This document shows, in pieces, positions 12,801 to 26,352 of a stretch of DNA of 64,000 nucleotides. The DNA is taken from NCBI GenBank assembly GCA_037013495.1, contig CM072803.1, positions 53,333,627-53,397,626 of the forward strand, written 5' to 3'. How positions within the stretch are numbered: position 1 is the first letter of the stretch; every line of letters begins with the position of its first letter. A model generated the notes under the pieces. The model did not search any database. It saw only the letters and a list, made by a program, of their open reading frames with translations, and was not told the origin of the DNA. The DNA comes from Hippophae tibetana. Taxonomy: Eukaryota; Streptophyta; Magnoliopsida; Rosales; Elaeagnaceae. A program made the position numbers and the translations under genes.

Positions 12801-13176
12801 CTTAATTCCCACCAAAATGAAATTAATTCAAATATTTCTCCCTCTTCTCCCAAGATAAAAAGGTGATGGCTAGAGGTGGTTTTAGACATTATTTGGTAAC
12901 TTCTTGGTATGTAGCATGAACCATATCCATAGGAGATAAGCATAATATTTCCAATCTTATTTATTTGCTTCTTACTCATAAAATGGGTAGTGTAAACTAG
13001 ATTCTTAGGAGGAGAGAGATAACCAAATTTAATTTCAATACAGTGCATTCCAACACAACAAGAATAACTTATAATAAATTGAGAATATTGATGTCATGAA
13101 AGAGTTAAAAATGAGAAATATTGTTCTCTTATACGAAATAATGAACAAAATTTCAAACGTTTCATAGTTTTGAATT
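9883..13176. repeat. Six-monomer higher-order repeat, copy 1 (3,294 bp)
   Basis: Class order is B, A1, B, C, A2, A2('gggtagtg'). Markers in order are 'gagacagataacc' and 'acaacaggaataac' (10267-10320), 'aaatttcattttaatat' (10444), 'tttcaaatcgtaat' (10980), 'aacttcttcgtacg' with 'cttaattatttg' (11804-11866), 'gaaatgttgttc' (12017) and 'atatcgtaatt' (12655). All recur in the same order and spacing at +3,294 bp. All recur again about 4,941 bp further on, apart from the head of the first monomer. Confidence 0.92.
12628..13176. repeat. Reference monomer, class A2
   Basis: Type-A core with 'agaggtgg' in place of 'agagttgg' and the double change 'gggtagtg' in place of 'gggttttg'. The neighbour 12079-12627 is an A2 copy without the double change. 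From 26353 onward nearly all 'gggtagtg' copies also carry 'gaaataagaaaatg' in place of 'gaaatgagaaaatg' near monomer position 100, so the two markers spread together as one haplotype. A2 largely replaces A1 between about 22.5 kb and 58.7 kb. Confidence 0.9.
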
Positions 13177-16100
13177 TCAAGTCGTAAAAAATTCCATTTA
13201 AATATATCATAATTATAATGATAAAACATTTGGAGTATTTATTCAGCAACAAATTATTTGTAAAATAGAAATGAGAAAATGTTTAAGTTTTCTTTTCCAC
13301 TTATTTCTTTTTCCCAATATTCTATCATTATGTTGTTTCATTCGTAAGTCTTAATTCCCACCAAAATCAAATTAATTCAAAAATTTCTCCCTCTTTTCCC
13401 AATGGAAAAGGGCGATGGCTAGAGGTGGTTTTAGACATTATTTGGCAACTTTTTGGTACGTAGCATGAACCATATCCATAGGAGATAAGCATAATATTTA
13501 TAATCTTATTTATTTGCTTCTAACTCATAAAATGGGTTTTGTAAACTAGATTCATAGGAGGAGACAGATAACCAAATTTAATTTCAATACAGTGCATTCC
13601 AACACAACAGGAATAACTTATAATAAATTGAGAATATTGATGTCATGAAAGAGTTAAAAATGAGAAATATTGTTCTCTTATACGAAATAATGAACAAAAT
13701 TTCAAACGTTTCATAGTTTTGAATTTCAAGTCGTAATAAATTTCATTTTAATATTTCATAATTATAATGATAAAACATTTGGAGTATTTATTCAGCAACA
13801 AATTATTTGTAAAATAGAAATGAGAAAATGTTTAAGTTTTCTTTTCCACTTATTTCTTTTTCCCAATATTCTATCATTATTTTGTTTCCTTCTTAAGTCT
13901 TAATTCCCACCAAAATGAAATTAATTCAAATATTTCTCCCTCTTCTCCCAAGATAAAAAGGTGATGGCTAGAGTTGGTTTTAGACATTATTTGGTAACTT
14001 CTTGGTATGTAGCATGAACCATATCCATAGGAGATAAGCATAATATTTCCAATCTTATTTATTTGCTTCTTACTCATAAAATGGGTTTTGTAAACTAGAT
14101 TCTTAGGAGGAGAGAGATAACCAAATTTAATTTCAATACAGTGCATTCCAACACAACAAGAATAACTTATAATAAATTGAGAATATTGATGTCATGAAAG
14201 AGTTAAAAATGAGAAATATTGTTCTCTTATACGAAATAATGAACAAAATTTCAAACGTTTCATAGTTTTGAATTTCAAATCGTAATAAATTCCATTTAAA
14301 TATATCATAATTATAATGATAAAACATTTGGAGTATTTATTCAGCAACAAATTATTTGTAAAATAGAAATGAGAAAATGTTTAAGTTTTCTTTTCCACTT
14401 ATTTATTTTTCCCAATATTCTATCATTATGTTGTTTCATTCGTAAGTCTTAATTCCCACCAAAATCAAATTAATTCAAATATTTCTCCCTCTTTTCCCAA
14501 TGGAAAAGGGCGATGGCTAGAGGTGGTTTTAGACATTATTTGGTAACTTCTTGGTACGTAGCATGAACCATATCCATAGGAGATAACCATAATATTTATA
14601 ATCTTATTTATTTGCTTCTAACTCATAAAATGGGTTTTGTAAACTAGATTCATAGGAGGAGAGAGATAACCAAATTTAATTTCAATACAGTGCATTCCAA
14701 CACAACAAGAATAACTTATAATAAATTGAGAATATTGATGTCATGAAAGAGTTAAAAATGAGAAATATTGTTCTCTTATACGAAATAATGAACAAAATTT
14801 CAAACGTTTCATAGTTTTGAATTTCAAGTCGTAATAAATTCCATTTAAATATGTCATAATTATAATGATAAAACATTTGGAGTATTTATTCAGCAACAAA
14901 TTATTTGTAAAATAGAAATGAGAAAATGTTTAAGTTTTCTTTTCCACTTATTTATTTTTCCCAATATTCTATCATTATTTTGTTTCATTCGTAAGTCTTA
15001 ATTCCCACCAAAATCAAATTAATTCAAATATTTCTCCCTCTTTTCCCAATGGAAAAGGGCGATGGCTAGAGGTGGTTTTAGACATTATTTGGTAACTTCT
15101 TCGTACGTAGCATGAACCATATCCATAGGAGATAAGCATAATATTTATAATCTTAATTATTTGCTTCTTACTCATAAAATGGGTTTTGTAAACTAGATTC
15201 TTAGGAGGAGAGAGATAACCAAATTTAATTTCAATACAGTGCATTCCAACACAACAAGAATAACTTATAATAAATTGAGAATATTGATGTCATGAAAGAG
15301 TTAAAAATGAGAAATGTTGTTCTCTTATACGAAATAATGAACAAAATTTCAAACGTTTCATAGTTTTGAATTTCAAGTCGTAATAAATTCCATTTAAATA
15401 TATCATAATTATAATGATAAAACATTTGGAGTATTTATTCAGCAACAAATTATTTGTAAAATAGAAATGAGAAAATGTTTAAGTTTTCTTTTCCACTTAT
15501 TTCTTTTTCCCAATATTCTATCATTATTTTGTTTCCTTCTTAAGTCTTAATTCCCACCAAAATGAAATTAATTCAAATATTTCTCCCTCTTCTCCCAAGA
15601 TAAAAAGGTGATGGCTAGAGGTGGTTTTAGACATTATTTGGTAACTTCTTGGTATGTAGCATGAACCATATCCATAGGAGATAAGCATAATATTTCCAAT
15701 CTTATTTATTTGCTTCTTACTCATAAAATGGGTTTTGTAAACTAGATTCTTAGGAGGAGAGAGATAACCAAATTTAATTTCAATACAGTGCATTCCAACA
15801 CAACAAGAATAACTTATAATAAATTGAGAATATTGATGTCATGAAAGAGTTAAAAATGAGAAATATTGTTCTCTTATACGAAATAATGAACAAAATTTCA
15901 AACGTTTCATAGTTTTGAATTTCAAGTCGTAATAAATTCCATTTAAATATATCGTAATTATAATGATAAAACATTTGGAGTATTTATTCAGCAACAAATT
16001 ATTTGTAAAATAGAAATGAGAAAATGTTTAAGTTTTCTTTTCCACTTATTTCTTTTTCCCAATATTCTATCATTATTTTGTTTCCTTCTTAAGTCTTAAT

Positions 16101-16470
16101 TCCCACCAAAATGAAATTAATTCAAATATTTCTCCCTCTTCTCCCAAGATAAAAAGGTGATGGCTAGAGGTGGTTTTAGACATTATTTGGTAACTTCTTG
16201 GTATGTAGCATGAACCATATCCATAGGAGATAAGCATAATATTTCCAATCTTATTTATTTGCTTCTTACTCATAAAATGGGTAGTGTAAACTAGATTCTT
16301 AGGAGGAGAGAGATAACCAAATTTAATTTCAATACAGTGCATTCCAACACAACAAGAATAACTTATAATAAATTGAGAATATTGATGTCATGAAAGAGTT
16401 AAAAATGAGAAATATTGTTCTCTTATACGAAATAATGAACAAAATTTCAAACGTTTCATAGTTTTGAATT
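13177..16470. repeat. Six-monomer higher-order repeat, copy 2 (3,294 bp)
   Basis: It has the same class order and marker series as the copy directly before it: 'gagacag' and 'caggaat' near 13562-13612, 'aaatttcattttaatat' near 13738, 'caaatcgtaat' near 14276, 'cttcgtacg' near 15100, 'gaaatgttgttc' near 15312 and 'atatcgtaatt' near 15949. Differences are few. Examples are 'atatttcataatt' near 13752, and a first monomer that starts with 'ttatttcttttt' and has 'ggcaactttttgg' (13445) and 'caaaaatttctcc' (13378). Confidence 0.92.
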
Positions 16471-18117
16471 TCAAGTCGTAATAAATTCCATTTAAATATA
16501 TCATAATTATAATGATAAAACATTTGGAGTATTTATTCAGCAACAAATTATTTGTAAAATAGAAATGAGAAAATGTTTAAGTTTTCTTTTCCACTTATTT
16601 CTTTTTCCCAATATTCTATCATTATGTTGTTTCATTCGTAAGTCTTAATTCCCACCAAAATCAAATTAATTCAAAAATTTCTCCCTCTTTTCCCAATGGA
16701 AAAGGGCGATGGCTAGAGGTGGTTTTAAACATTATTTGGTAACTTCTTGGTACGTAGCATGAACCATATCCATAGGAGATAAGCATAATATTTCCAATCT
16801 TATTTATTTGCTTCTTACTCATAAAATGGGTTTTGTAAACTAGATTCTTAGGAGGAGAGAGATAACCAAATTTAATTTCAATACAGTGCATTCCAACACA
16901 ACAAGAATAACTTATAATAAATTGAGAATATTGATGTCATGAAAGAGTTAAAAATGAGAAATATTGTTCTCTTATACGAAATAATGAACAAAATTTCAAA
17001 CGTTTCATAGTTTTGAATTTCAAGTCGTAATAAATTCCATTTAAATATATCGTAATTATAATGATAAAACATTTGGAGTATTTATTCAGCAACAAATTAT
17101 TTGTAAAATAGAAATGAGAAAATGTTTAAGTTTTCTTTTCCACTTATTTCTTTTTCCCAATATTCTATCATTATTTTGTTTCCTTCTTAAGTCTTAATTC
17201 CCACCAAAATGAAATTAATTCAAATATTTCTCCCTCTTCTCCCAAGATAAAAAGGTGATGGCTAGAGGTGGTTTTAGACATTATTTGGTAACTTCTTGGT
17301 ATGTAGCATGAACCATATCCATAGGAGATAAGCATAATATTTCCAATCTTATTTATTTGCTTCTTACTCATAAAATGGGTAGTGTAAACTAGATTCTTAG
17401 GAGGAGAGAGATAACCAAATTTAATTTCAATACAGTGCATTCCAACACAACAAGAATAACTTATAATAAATTGAGAATATTGATGTCATGAAAGAGTTAA
17501 AAATGAGAAATATTGTTCTCTTATACGAAATAATGAACAAAATTTCAAACGTTTCATAGTTTTGAATTTCAAGTCGTAATAAATTCCATTTAAATATATC
17601 ATAATTATAATGATAAAACATTTGGAGTATTTATTCAGCAACAAATTATTTGTAAAATAGAAATGAGAAAATGTTTAAGTTTTCTTTTCCACTTATTTCT
17701 TTTTCCCAATATTCTATCATTATGTTGTTTCATTCGTAAGTCTTAATTCCCACCAAAATCAAATTAATTCAAAAATTTCTCCCTCTTTTCCCAATGGAAA
17801 AGGGCGATGGCTAGAGGTGGTTTTAAACATTATTTGGTAACTTCTTGGTACGTAGCATGAACCATATCCATAGGAGATAAGCATAATATTTCCAATCTTA
17901 TTTATTTGCTTCTTACTCATAAAATGGGTTTTGTAAACTAGATTCTTAGGAGGAGAGAGATAACCAAATTTAATTTCAATACAGTGCATTCCAACACAAC
18001 AAGAATAACTTATAATAAATTGAGAATATTGATGTCATGAAAGAGTTAAAAATGAGAAATATTGTTCTCTTATACGAAATAATGAACAAAATTTCAAACG
18101 TTTCATAGTTTTGAATT
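16471..18117. repeat. C-A2-C segment with duplicated dimer
   Basis: The A2('gggtagtg') plus C pair at 15922-17019 recurs at 17020-18117. The C members at 16471 and 17569 share 'caaaaatttctcc' and 'ggttttaaacatt' (16725 and 17823), which mark a C lineage that reappears at 21412 and 23059. This points to a 1,098-bp tandem duplication between the second and third six-monomer units. Confidence 0.85.
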
Positions 18118-21100
18118 TCAAGTCGTAATAAATTCCATTTAAATATGTCATAATTATAATGATAAAACATTTGGAGTATTTATTCAGCAACAAATTATTT
18201 GTAAAATAGAAATGAGAAAATGTTCAAGTTTTCTTTTCCACTTATTTCTTTTTCCCAATATTCTATCGTTATTTTGTTTCCTTCTTAAGTCTTAATTCCG
18301 ACCAAGATGAAATTAATTCAAATATTTCTCCCTCTTCTCCCAAGATAAAAAGGTGATGGCTAGAGTTGGTTTTAGACATTATTTGGTAACTTCTTGGTAC
18401 GTAGCATGAACCATATCCATAGGAGATAAGCATAATATTTCCAATCTTATTTATTTGCTTCTTACTCATAAAATGGGTTTTGTAAACTAGATTCTTAGGA
18501 GGAGACAGATAACCAAATTTAATTTCAATACAGTGCATTCCGACACAACAGGAATAACTTATAATAAATTGAGAATATTGATGTCATGAAAGAGTTAAAA
18601 ATGAGAAATATTGTTCTCTTATACGAAATAATGAACAAAATTTCAAACGTTTCATAGTTTTGAATTTCAAGTCGTAATAAATTTCATTTTAATATGTCAT
18701 AATTATAATGATAAAACATTTGGAGTATTTATTCAGCAACAAATTATTTGTAAAATAGAAATGAGAAAATGTTTAAGTTTTCTTTTCCACTTATTTCTTT
18801 TTCCCAATATTCTATCATTATTTTGTTTCCTTCTTAAGTCTTAATTCCCACCAAAATGAAATTAATTCAAATATTTCTCCCTCTTCTCCCAAGATAAAAA
18901 GGTGATGGCTAGAGTTGGTTTTAGACATTATTTGGTAACTTCTTGGTATGTAGCATGAACCATATCCATAGGAGATAAGCATAATATTTCCAATCTTATT
19001 TATTTGCTTCTTACTCATAAAATGGGTTTTGTAAACTAGATTCTTAGGAGGAGAGAGATAACCAAATTTAATTTCAATACAGTGCATTCCAACACAACAA
19101 GAATAACTTATAATAAATTGAGAATATTGATGTCATGAAAGAGTTAAAAATGAGAAATATTGTTCTCTTATACGAAATAATGAACAAAATTTCAAACGTT
19201 TCATAGTTTTGAATTTCAAATCGTAATAAATTCCATTTAAATATATCATAATTATAATGATAAAACATTTGGAGTATTTATTCAGCAACAAATTATTTGT
19301 AAAATAGAAATGAGAAAATGTTTAAGTTTTCTTTTCCACTTATTTATTTTTCCCAATATTCTATCATTATGTTGTTTCATTCGTAAGTCTTAATTCCCAC
19401 CAAAATCAAATTAATTCAAATATTTCTCCCTCTTTTCCCAATGGAAAAGGGCGATGGCTAGAGGTGGTTTTAGACATTATTTGGTAACTTCTTGGTACGT
19501 AGCATGAACCATATCCATAGGAGATAACCATAATATTTATAATCTTATTTATTTGCTTCTAACTCATAAAATGGGTTTTGTAAACTAGATTCATAGGAGG
19601 AGAGAGATAACCAAATTTAATTTCAATACAGTGCATTCCAACACAACAAGAATAACTTATAATAAATTGAGAATATTGATGTCATGAAAGAGTTAAAAAT
19701 GAGAAATATTGTTCTCTTATACGAAATAATGAACAAAATTTCAAACGTTTCATAGTTTTGAATTTCAAGTCGTAATAAATTCCATTTAAATATGTCATAA
19801 TTATAATGATAAAACATTTGGAGTATTTATTCAGCAACAAATTATTTGTGAAATAGAAATGAGAAAATGTTTAAGTTTTCTTTTCCACTTATTTATTTTT
19901 CCCAATATTCTATCATTATTTTGTTTCATTCGTAAGTCTTAATTCCCACCAAAATCAAATTAATTCAAATATTTCTCCCTCTTTTCCCAATGGAAAAGGG
20001 CGATGGCTAGAGGTGGTTTTAGACATTATTTGGTAACTTCTTCGTACGTAGCATGAACCATATCCATAGGAGATAAGCATAATATTTATAATCTTAATTA
20101 TTTGATTCTTACTCATAAAATGGGTTTTGTAAACTAGATTCTTAGGAGGAGAGAGATAACCAAATTTAATTTCAATACAGTGCATTCCAACACAACAAGA
20201 ATAACTTATAATAAATTGAGAATATTGATGTCATGAAAGAGTTAAAAATGAGAAATGTTGTTCTCTTATACGAAATAATGAACAAAATTTCAAACGTTTC
20301 ATAGTTTTGAATTTCAAGTCGTAATAAATTCCATTTAAATATATCATAATTATAATGATAAAACATTTGGAGTATTTATTCAGCAACAAATTATTTGTAA
20401 AATAGAAATGAGAAAATGTTTAAGTTTTCTTTTCCACTTATTTCTTTTTCCCAATATTCTATCATTATTTTGTTTCCTTCTTAAGTCTTAATTCCCACCA
20501 AAATGAAATTAATTCAAATATTTCTCCCTCTTCTCCCAAGATAAAAAGGTGATGGCTAGAGGTGGTTTTAGACATTATTTGGTAACTTCTTGGTATGTAG
20601 CATGAACCATATCCATAGGAGATAAGCATAATATTTCCAATCTTATTTATTTGCTTCTTACTCATAAAATGGGTTTTGTAAACTAGATTCTTAGGAGGAG
20701 AGAGATAACCAAATTTAATTTCAATACAGTGCATTCCAACACAACAAGAATAACTTATAATAAATTGAGAATATTGATGTCATGAAAGAGTTAAAAATGA
20801 GAAATATTGTTCTCTTATACGAAATAATGAACAAAATTTCAAACGTTTCATAGTTTTGAATTTCAAGTCGTAATAAATTCCATTTAAATATATCGTAATT
20901 ATAATGATAAAACATTTGGAGTATTTATTCAGCAACAAATTATTTGTAAAATAGAAATGAGAAAATGTTTAAGTTTTCTTTTCCACTTATTTCTTTTTCC
21001 CAATATTCTATCATTATTTTGTTTCCTTCTTAAGTCTTAATTCCCACCAAAATGAAATTAATTCAAATATTTCTCCCTCTTCTCCCAAGATAAAAAGGTG

Positions 21101-21411
21101 ATGGCTAGAGGTGGTTTTAGACATTATTTGGTAACTTCTTGGTATGTAGCATGAACCATATCCATAGGAGATAAGCATAATATTTCCAATCTTATTTATT
21201 TGCTTCTTACTCATAAAATGGGTAGTGTAAACTAGATTCTTAGGAGGAGAGAGATAACCAAATTTAATTTCAATACAGTGCATTCCAACACAACAAGAAT
21301 AACTTATAATAAATTGAGAATATTGATGTCATGAAAGAGTTAAAAATGAGAAATATTGTTCTCTTATACGAAATAATGAACAAAATTTCAAACGTTACAT
21401 AGTTTTGAATT
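18118..21411. repeat. Six-monomer higher-order repeat, copy 3
   Basis: Monomers starting at 18667, 19216, 19765, 20314 and 20863 repeat the marker series of 13726-16470 at +4,941 bp (nine monomers). The first monomer (18118) has an A head ('gttcaagttt', 'tatcgttatt', 'ccgaccaagatg') joined to the 'gagacagataacc' and 'acaacaggaataac' tail expected for the unit, so the copy boundary is a recombination junction between about 18380 and 18500. The match continues one monomer past the unit, since 21412 equals the C copy at 16471. Confidence 0.88.
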
Positions 21412-24400
21412 TCAAGTCGTAATAAATTCCATTTAAATATATCATAATTATAATGATAAAACATTTGGAGTATTTATTCAGCAACAAATTATTTGTAAAA
21501 TAGAAATGAGAAAATGTTTAAGTTTTCTTTTCCACTTATTTCTTTTTCCCAATATTCTATCATTATGTTGTTTCATTCGTAAGTCTTAATTCCCACCAAA
21601 ATCAAATTAATTCAAAAATTTCTCCCTCTTTTCCCAATGGAAAAGGACGATGGCTAGAGGTGGTTTTAAACATTATTTGGTAACTTCTTGGTACGTAGCA
21701 TGAACCATATCCATAGGAGATAAGCATAATATTTCCAATCTTATTTATTTGCTTCTTACTCATAAAATGGGTTTTGTAAACTAGATTCTTAGGAGGAGAG
21801 AGATAACCAAATTTAATTTCAATACAGTGCATTCCAACACAACAAGAATAACTTATAATAAATTGAGAATATTGATGTCATGAAAGAGTTAAAAATGAGA
21901 AATATTGTTCTCTTATACGAAATAATGAACAAAATTTCAAACGTTTCATAGTTTTGAATTTCAAGTCGTAATAAATTCCATTTAAATATGTCATAATTAT
22001 AATGATAAAACATTTGGAGTATTTATTCAGCAACAAATTATTTGTAAAATAGAAATGAGAAAATGTTTAAGTTTTCTTTTCCACTTATTTCTTTTTCCCA
22101 ATATTCTATCATTATTTTGTTTCCTTCTTAAGTCTTAATTCCGACCAAAATGAAATTAATTCAAATATTTCTCCCTCTTCTCCCAAGATAAAAAGGTGAT
22201 GGCTAGAGTTGGTTTTAGACATTATTTGGTAACTTCTTGGTATGTAGCATGAACCATATCCATAGGAGATAAGCATAATATTTCCAATCTTATTTATTTG
22301 CTTCTTACTCATAAAATGGGTTTTGTAAACTAGATTCTTAGGAGGAGAGAGATAACCAAATTTAATTTCAATACAGTGCATTCCAACACAACAAGAATAA
22401 CTTATAATAAATTGAGAATATTGATGTCATGAAAGAGTTAAAAATGAGAAATATTGTTCTCTTATACGAAATAATGAACAAAATTTCAAACGTTTCATAG
22501 TTTTGAATTTGAAGTCGTAATAAATTCCATTTAAATATATCGTAATTATAATGATAAAACATTTGGAGTATTTATTCAGCAACAAATTATTTGTAAAATA
22601 GAAATGAGAAAATGTTTAAGTTTTCTTTTCCACTTATTTCTTTTTCCCAATATTCTATCATTATTTTGTTTCCTTCTTAAGTCTTAATTCCCACCAAAAT
22701 GAAATTAATTCAAATATTTCTCCCTCTTCTCCCAAGATAAAAAGGTGATGGCTAGAGGTGGTTTTAGACATTATTTGGTAACTTCTTGGTATGTAGCATG
22801 AACCATATCCATAGGAGATAAGCATAATATTTCCAATCTTATTTATTTGCTTCTTACTCATAAAATGGGTAGTGTAAACTAGATTCTTAGGAGGAGAGAG
22901 ATAACCAAATTTAATTTCAATACAGTGCATTCCAACACAACAAGAATAACTTATAATAAATTGAGAATATTGATGTCATGAAAGAGTTAAAAATGAGAAA
23001 TATTGTTCTCTTATACGAAATAATGAACAAAATTTCAAACGTTTCATAGTTTTGAATTTCAAGTCGTAATAAATTCCATTTAAATATATCATAATTATAA
23101 TGATAAAACATTTGGAGTATTTATTCAGCAACAAATTATTTGTAAAATAGAAATGAGAAAATGTTTAAGTTTTCTTTTCCACTTATTTCTTTTTCCCAAT
23201 ATTCTATCATTATGTTGTTTCATTCGTAAGTCTTAATTCCCACCAAAATCAAATTAATTCAAAAATTTCTCCCTCTTTTCCCAATGGAAAAGGGCGATGG
23301 CTAGAGGTGGTTTTAAACATTATTTGGTAACTTCTTGGTACGTAGCATGAACCATATCCATAGGAGATAAGCATAATATTTCCAATCTTATTTATTTGCT
23401 TCTTACTCATAAAATGGGTTTTGTAAACTAGATTCTTAGGAGGAGAGAGATAACCAAATTTAATTTCAATACAGTGCATTCCAACACAACAAGAATAACT
23501 TATAATAAATTGAGAATATTGATGTCATGAAAGAGTTAAAAATGAGAAATATTGTTCTCTTATACGAAATAATGAACAAAATTTCAAACGTTTCATAGTT
23601 TTGAATTTCAAGTCGTAATAAATTCCATTTAAATATGTCATAATTATAATGATAAAACATTTGGAGTATTTATTCAGCAACAAATTATTTGTAAAATAGA
23701 AATGAGAAAATGTTTAAGTTTTCTTTTCCACTTATTTCTTTTTCCCAATATTCTATCATTATTTTGTTTCCTTCTTAAGTCTTAATTCCGACCAAAATGA
23801 AATTAATTCAAATATTTCTCCCTCTTCTCCCAAGATAAAAAGGTGATGGCTAGAGTTGGTTTTAGACATTATTTGGTAACTTCTTGGTATGTAGCATGAA
23901 CCATATCCATAGGAGATAAGCATAATATTTCCAATCTTATTTATTTGCTTCTTACTCATAAAATGGGTTTTGTAAACTAGATTCTTAGGAGGAGAGAGAT
24001 AACCAAATTTAATTTCAATATAGTGCATTCCAACACAACAAGAATAACTTATAATAAATTGAGAATATTGATGTCATGAAAGAGTTAAAAATGAGAAATA
24101 TTGTTCTCTTATACGAAATAATGAACAAAATTTCAAACGTTTCATAGTTTTGAATTTCAAGTCGTAATAAATTCCATTTAAATATATCATAATTATAATG
24201 ATAAAACATTTGGAGTATTTATTCAGCAACAAATTATTTGTAAAATAGAAATGAGAAAATGTTTAAGTTTTCTTTTCCACTTATTTCTTTTTCCCAATAT
24301 TCTATCATTATGTTGTTTCATTCGTAAGTCTTAATTCCCACCAAAATCAAATTAATTCAAATATTTCTCCCTCTTTTCCCAATGGAAAAGGGCGATGGCT

Positions 24401-26352
24401 AGAGGTGGTTTTAGACATTATTTGGTAACTTCTTGGTACGTAGGATGAACCATATCCATAGGAGATAAGCATAATATTTCCAATCTTATTTATTTGCTTC
24501 TTACTCATAAAATGGGTTTTGTAAACTAGATTCTTAGGAGGAGAGAGATAACCAAATTTAATTTCAATACAGTGCATTCCAACACAACAAGAATAACTTA
24601 TAATAAATTGAGAATATTGATGTCATGAAAGAGTTAAAAATGAGAAATATTGTTCTCTTATACGAAATAATGAACAAAATTTCAAACGTTTCATAGTTTT
24701 GAATTTCAAGTCGTAATAAATTCTATTTAAATATATCATAATTATAATGATAAAACATTTGGAGTATTTATTCAGCAACAAATTATTTGTAAAATAGAAA
24801 TGAGAAAATGTTCAAGTTTTCTTTTCCACTTATTTCTTTTTCCCAATATTCTATCGTTATTTTGTTTCCTTCTTAAGTCTTAATTCCGACCAAGATGAAA
24901 TGAATTCAAATATTTCTCCCTCTTCTCCCAAGATAAAAAGGTGATGGCTAGAGTTGGTTTTAGACATTATTTGGTAACTTCTTGGTACGTAGCATGAACC
25001 ATATCCATAGGAGATAAGCATAATATTTCCAATCTTATTTATTTGCTTCTTACTCATAAAATGGGTTTTGTAAACTAGATTCTTAGGAGGAGAGAGATAA
25101 CCAAATTTAATTTCAATACAGTACATTCCAACACAACAAGAATAACTTATAATAAATTGAGAATATTGATGTCATGAAAGAGTTAAAAATGAGAAATATT
25201 GTTCTCTTATACGAAATAATGAACAAAATTTCAAACGTTTCATAGTTTTGATTTTCAAGTCGTAATAAATTCCATTTAAATATGTCATAATTATAATGAT
25301 AAAACATTTGGAGTATTTATTCAGCAACAAATTATTTTTAAAATAGAAATGAGAAAATGTTTAAGTTTTCTTTTCCACTTATTTCTTTTTCCCAATATTC
25401 TATCATTATTTTGTTTCCTTCTTAAGTCTTAATTCCCACCAAAATGAAATTAATTCAAATATTTCTCCCTCTTCTCCCAAGATAAAAAGGTGATGGCTAT
25501 AGGTGGTTTTAGACATTATTTGGTAACTTCTTGGTATGTAGCATGAACCATATCCATAGGAGATAAGCATAATATTTCCAATCTTATTTATTTGCTTCTT
25601 ACTCATAAAATGGGTTTTGTAAACTAGATTCTTAGGAGGAGAGAGATAACCAAATTTAATTTCAATACAGTGCATTCCAACACAACAAGAATAACTTATA
25701 ATAAATTGAGAATATTGATGTCATGAAAGAGTTAAAAATGAGAAATATTGTTCTCTTATACGAAATAATGAACAAAATTTCAAACGTTTCATAGTTTTGA
25801 ATTTCAAGTCGTAATAAATTCCATTTAAATATATCATAATTATAATGATAAAACATTTGGAGTATTTATTCAGCAACAAATTATTTGTAAAATAGAAATG
25901 ATAAAATGTTTAAGTTTTCTTTTCCACTTATTTCTTTTTCCCAATATTCTATCATTATGTTGTTTCAATCGTAAGTCTTAATTCCCACCAAAATCAAATT
26001 AATTCAAATATTTCTCCCTCTTTTCCCAATGGAAAAGGGCGATGGCTAGAGGTGGTTTTAGACATTATTTGGTAACTTCTTGGTACGTAGCATGAACCAT
26101 ATCCATAGGAGATAAGCATAATATTTCCAATCTTATTTATTTGCTTCTTACTCATAAAATGGGTTTTGTAAACTAGATTCTTAGGAGGAGAGAGATAACC
26201 AAATTTAATTTCAATACAGTGCATTCCAACACAACAAGAATAACTTATAATAAATTGAGAATATTGATGTCATGAAAGAGTTAAAAATGAGAAATATTGT
26301 TCTCTTATACGAAATAATGAACAAAATTTCAAACGTTTCATAGTTTTGAATT
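21412..26352. repeat. Nine-monomer segment of A, A2 and C copies
   Basis: Class order by start is C (21412), A 'ccgacc' (21961), A2 (22510), C (23059), A 'ccgacc' (23608), C (24157), A (24706), A2 (25255), C (25804). The pair 22510/23059 repeats 20863/21412 at three monomers' distance, so trimers and dimers are interleaved. Monomer 24706 shares 'gttcaagttt', 'tatcgttatt' and 'ccgaccaagatg' with 18118, twelve monomers upstream. Typical B copies with 'tttataatc' are absent here. Confidence 0.82.
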
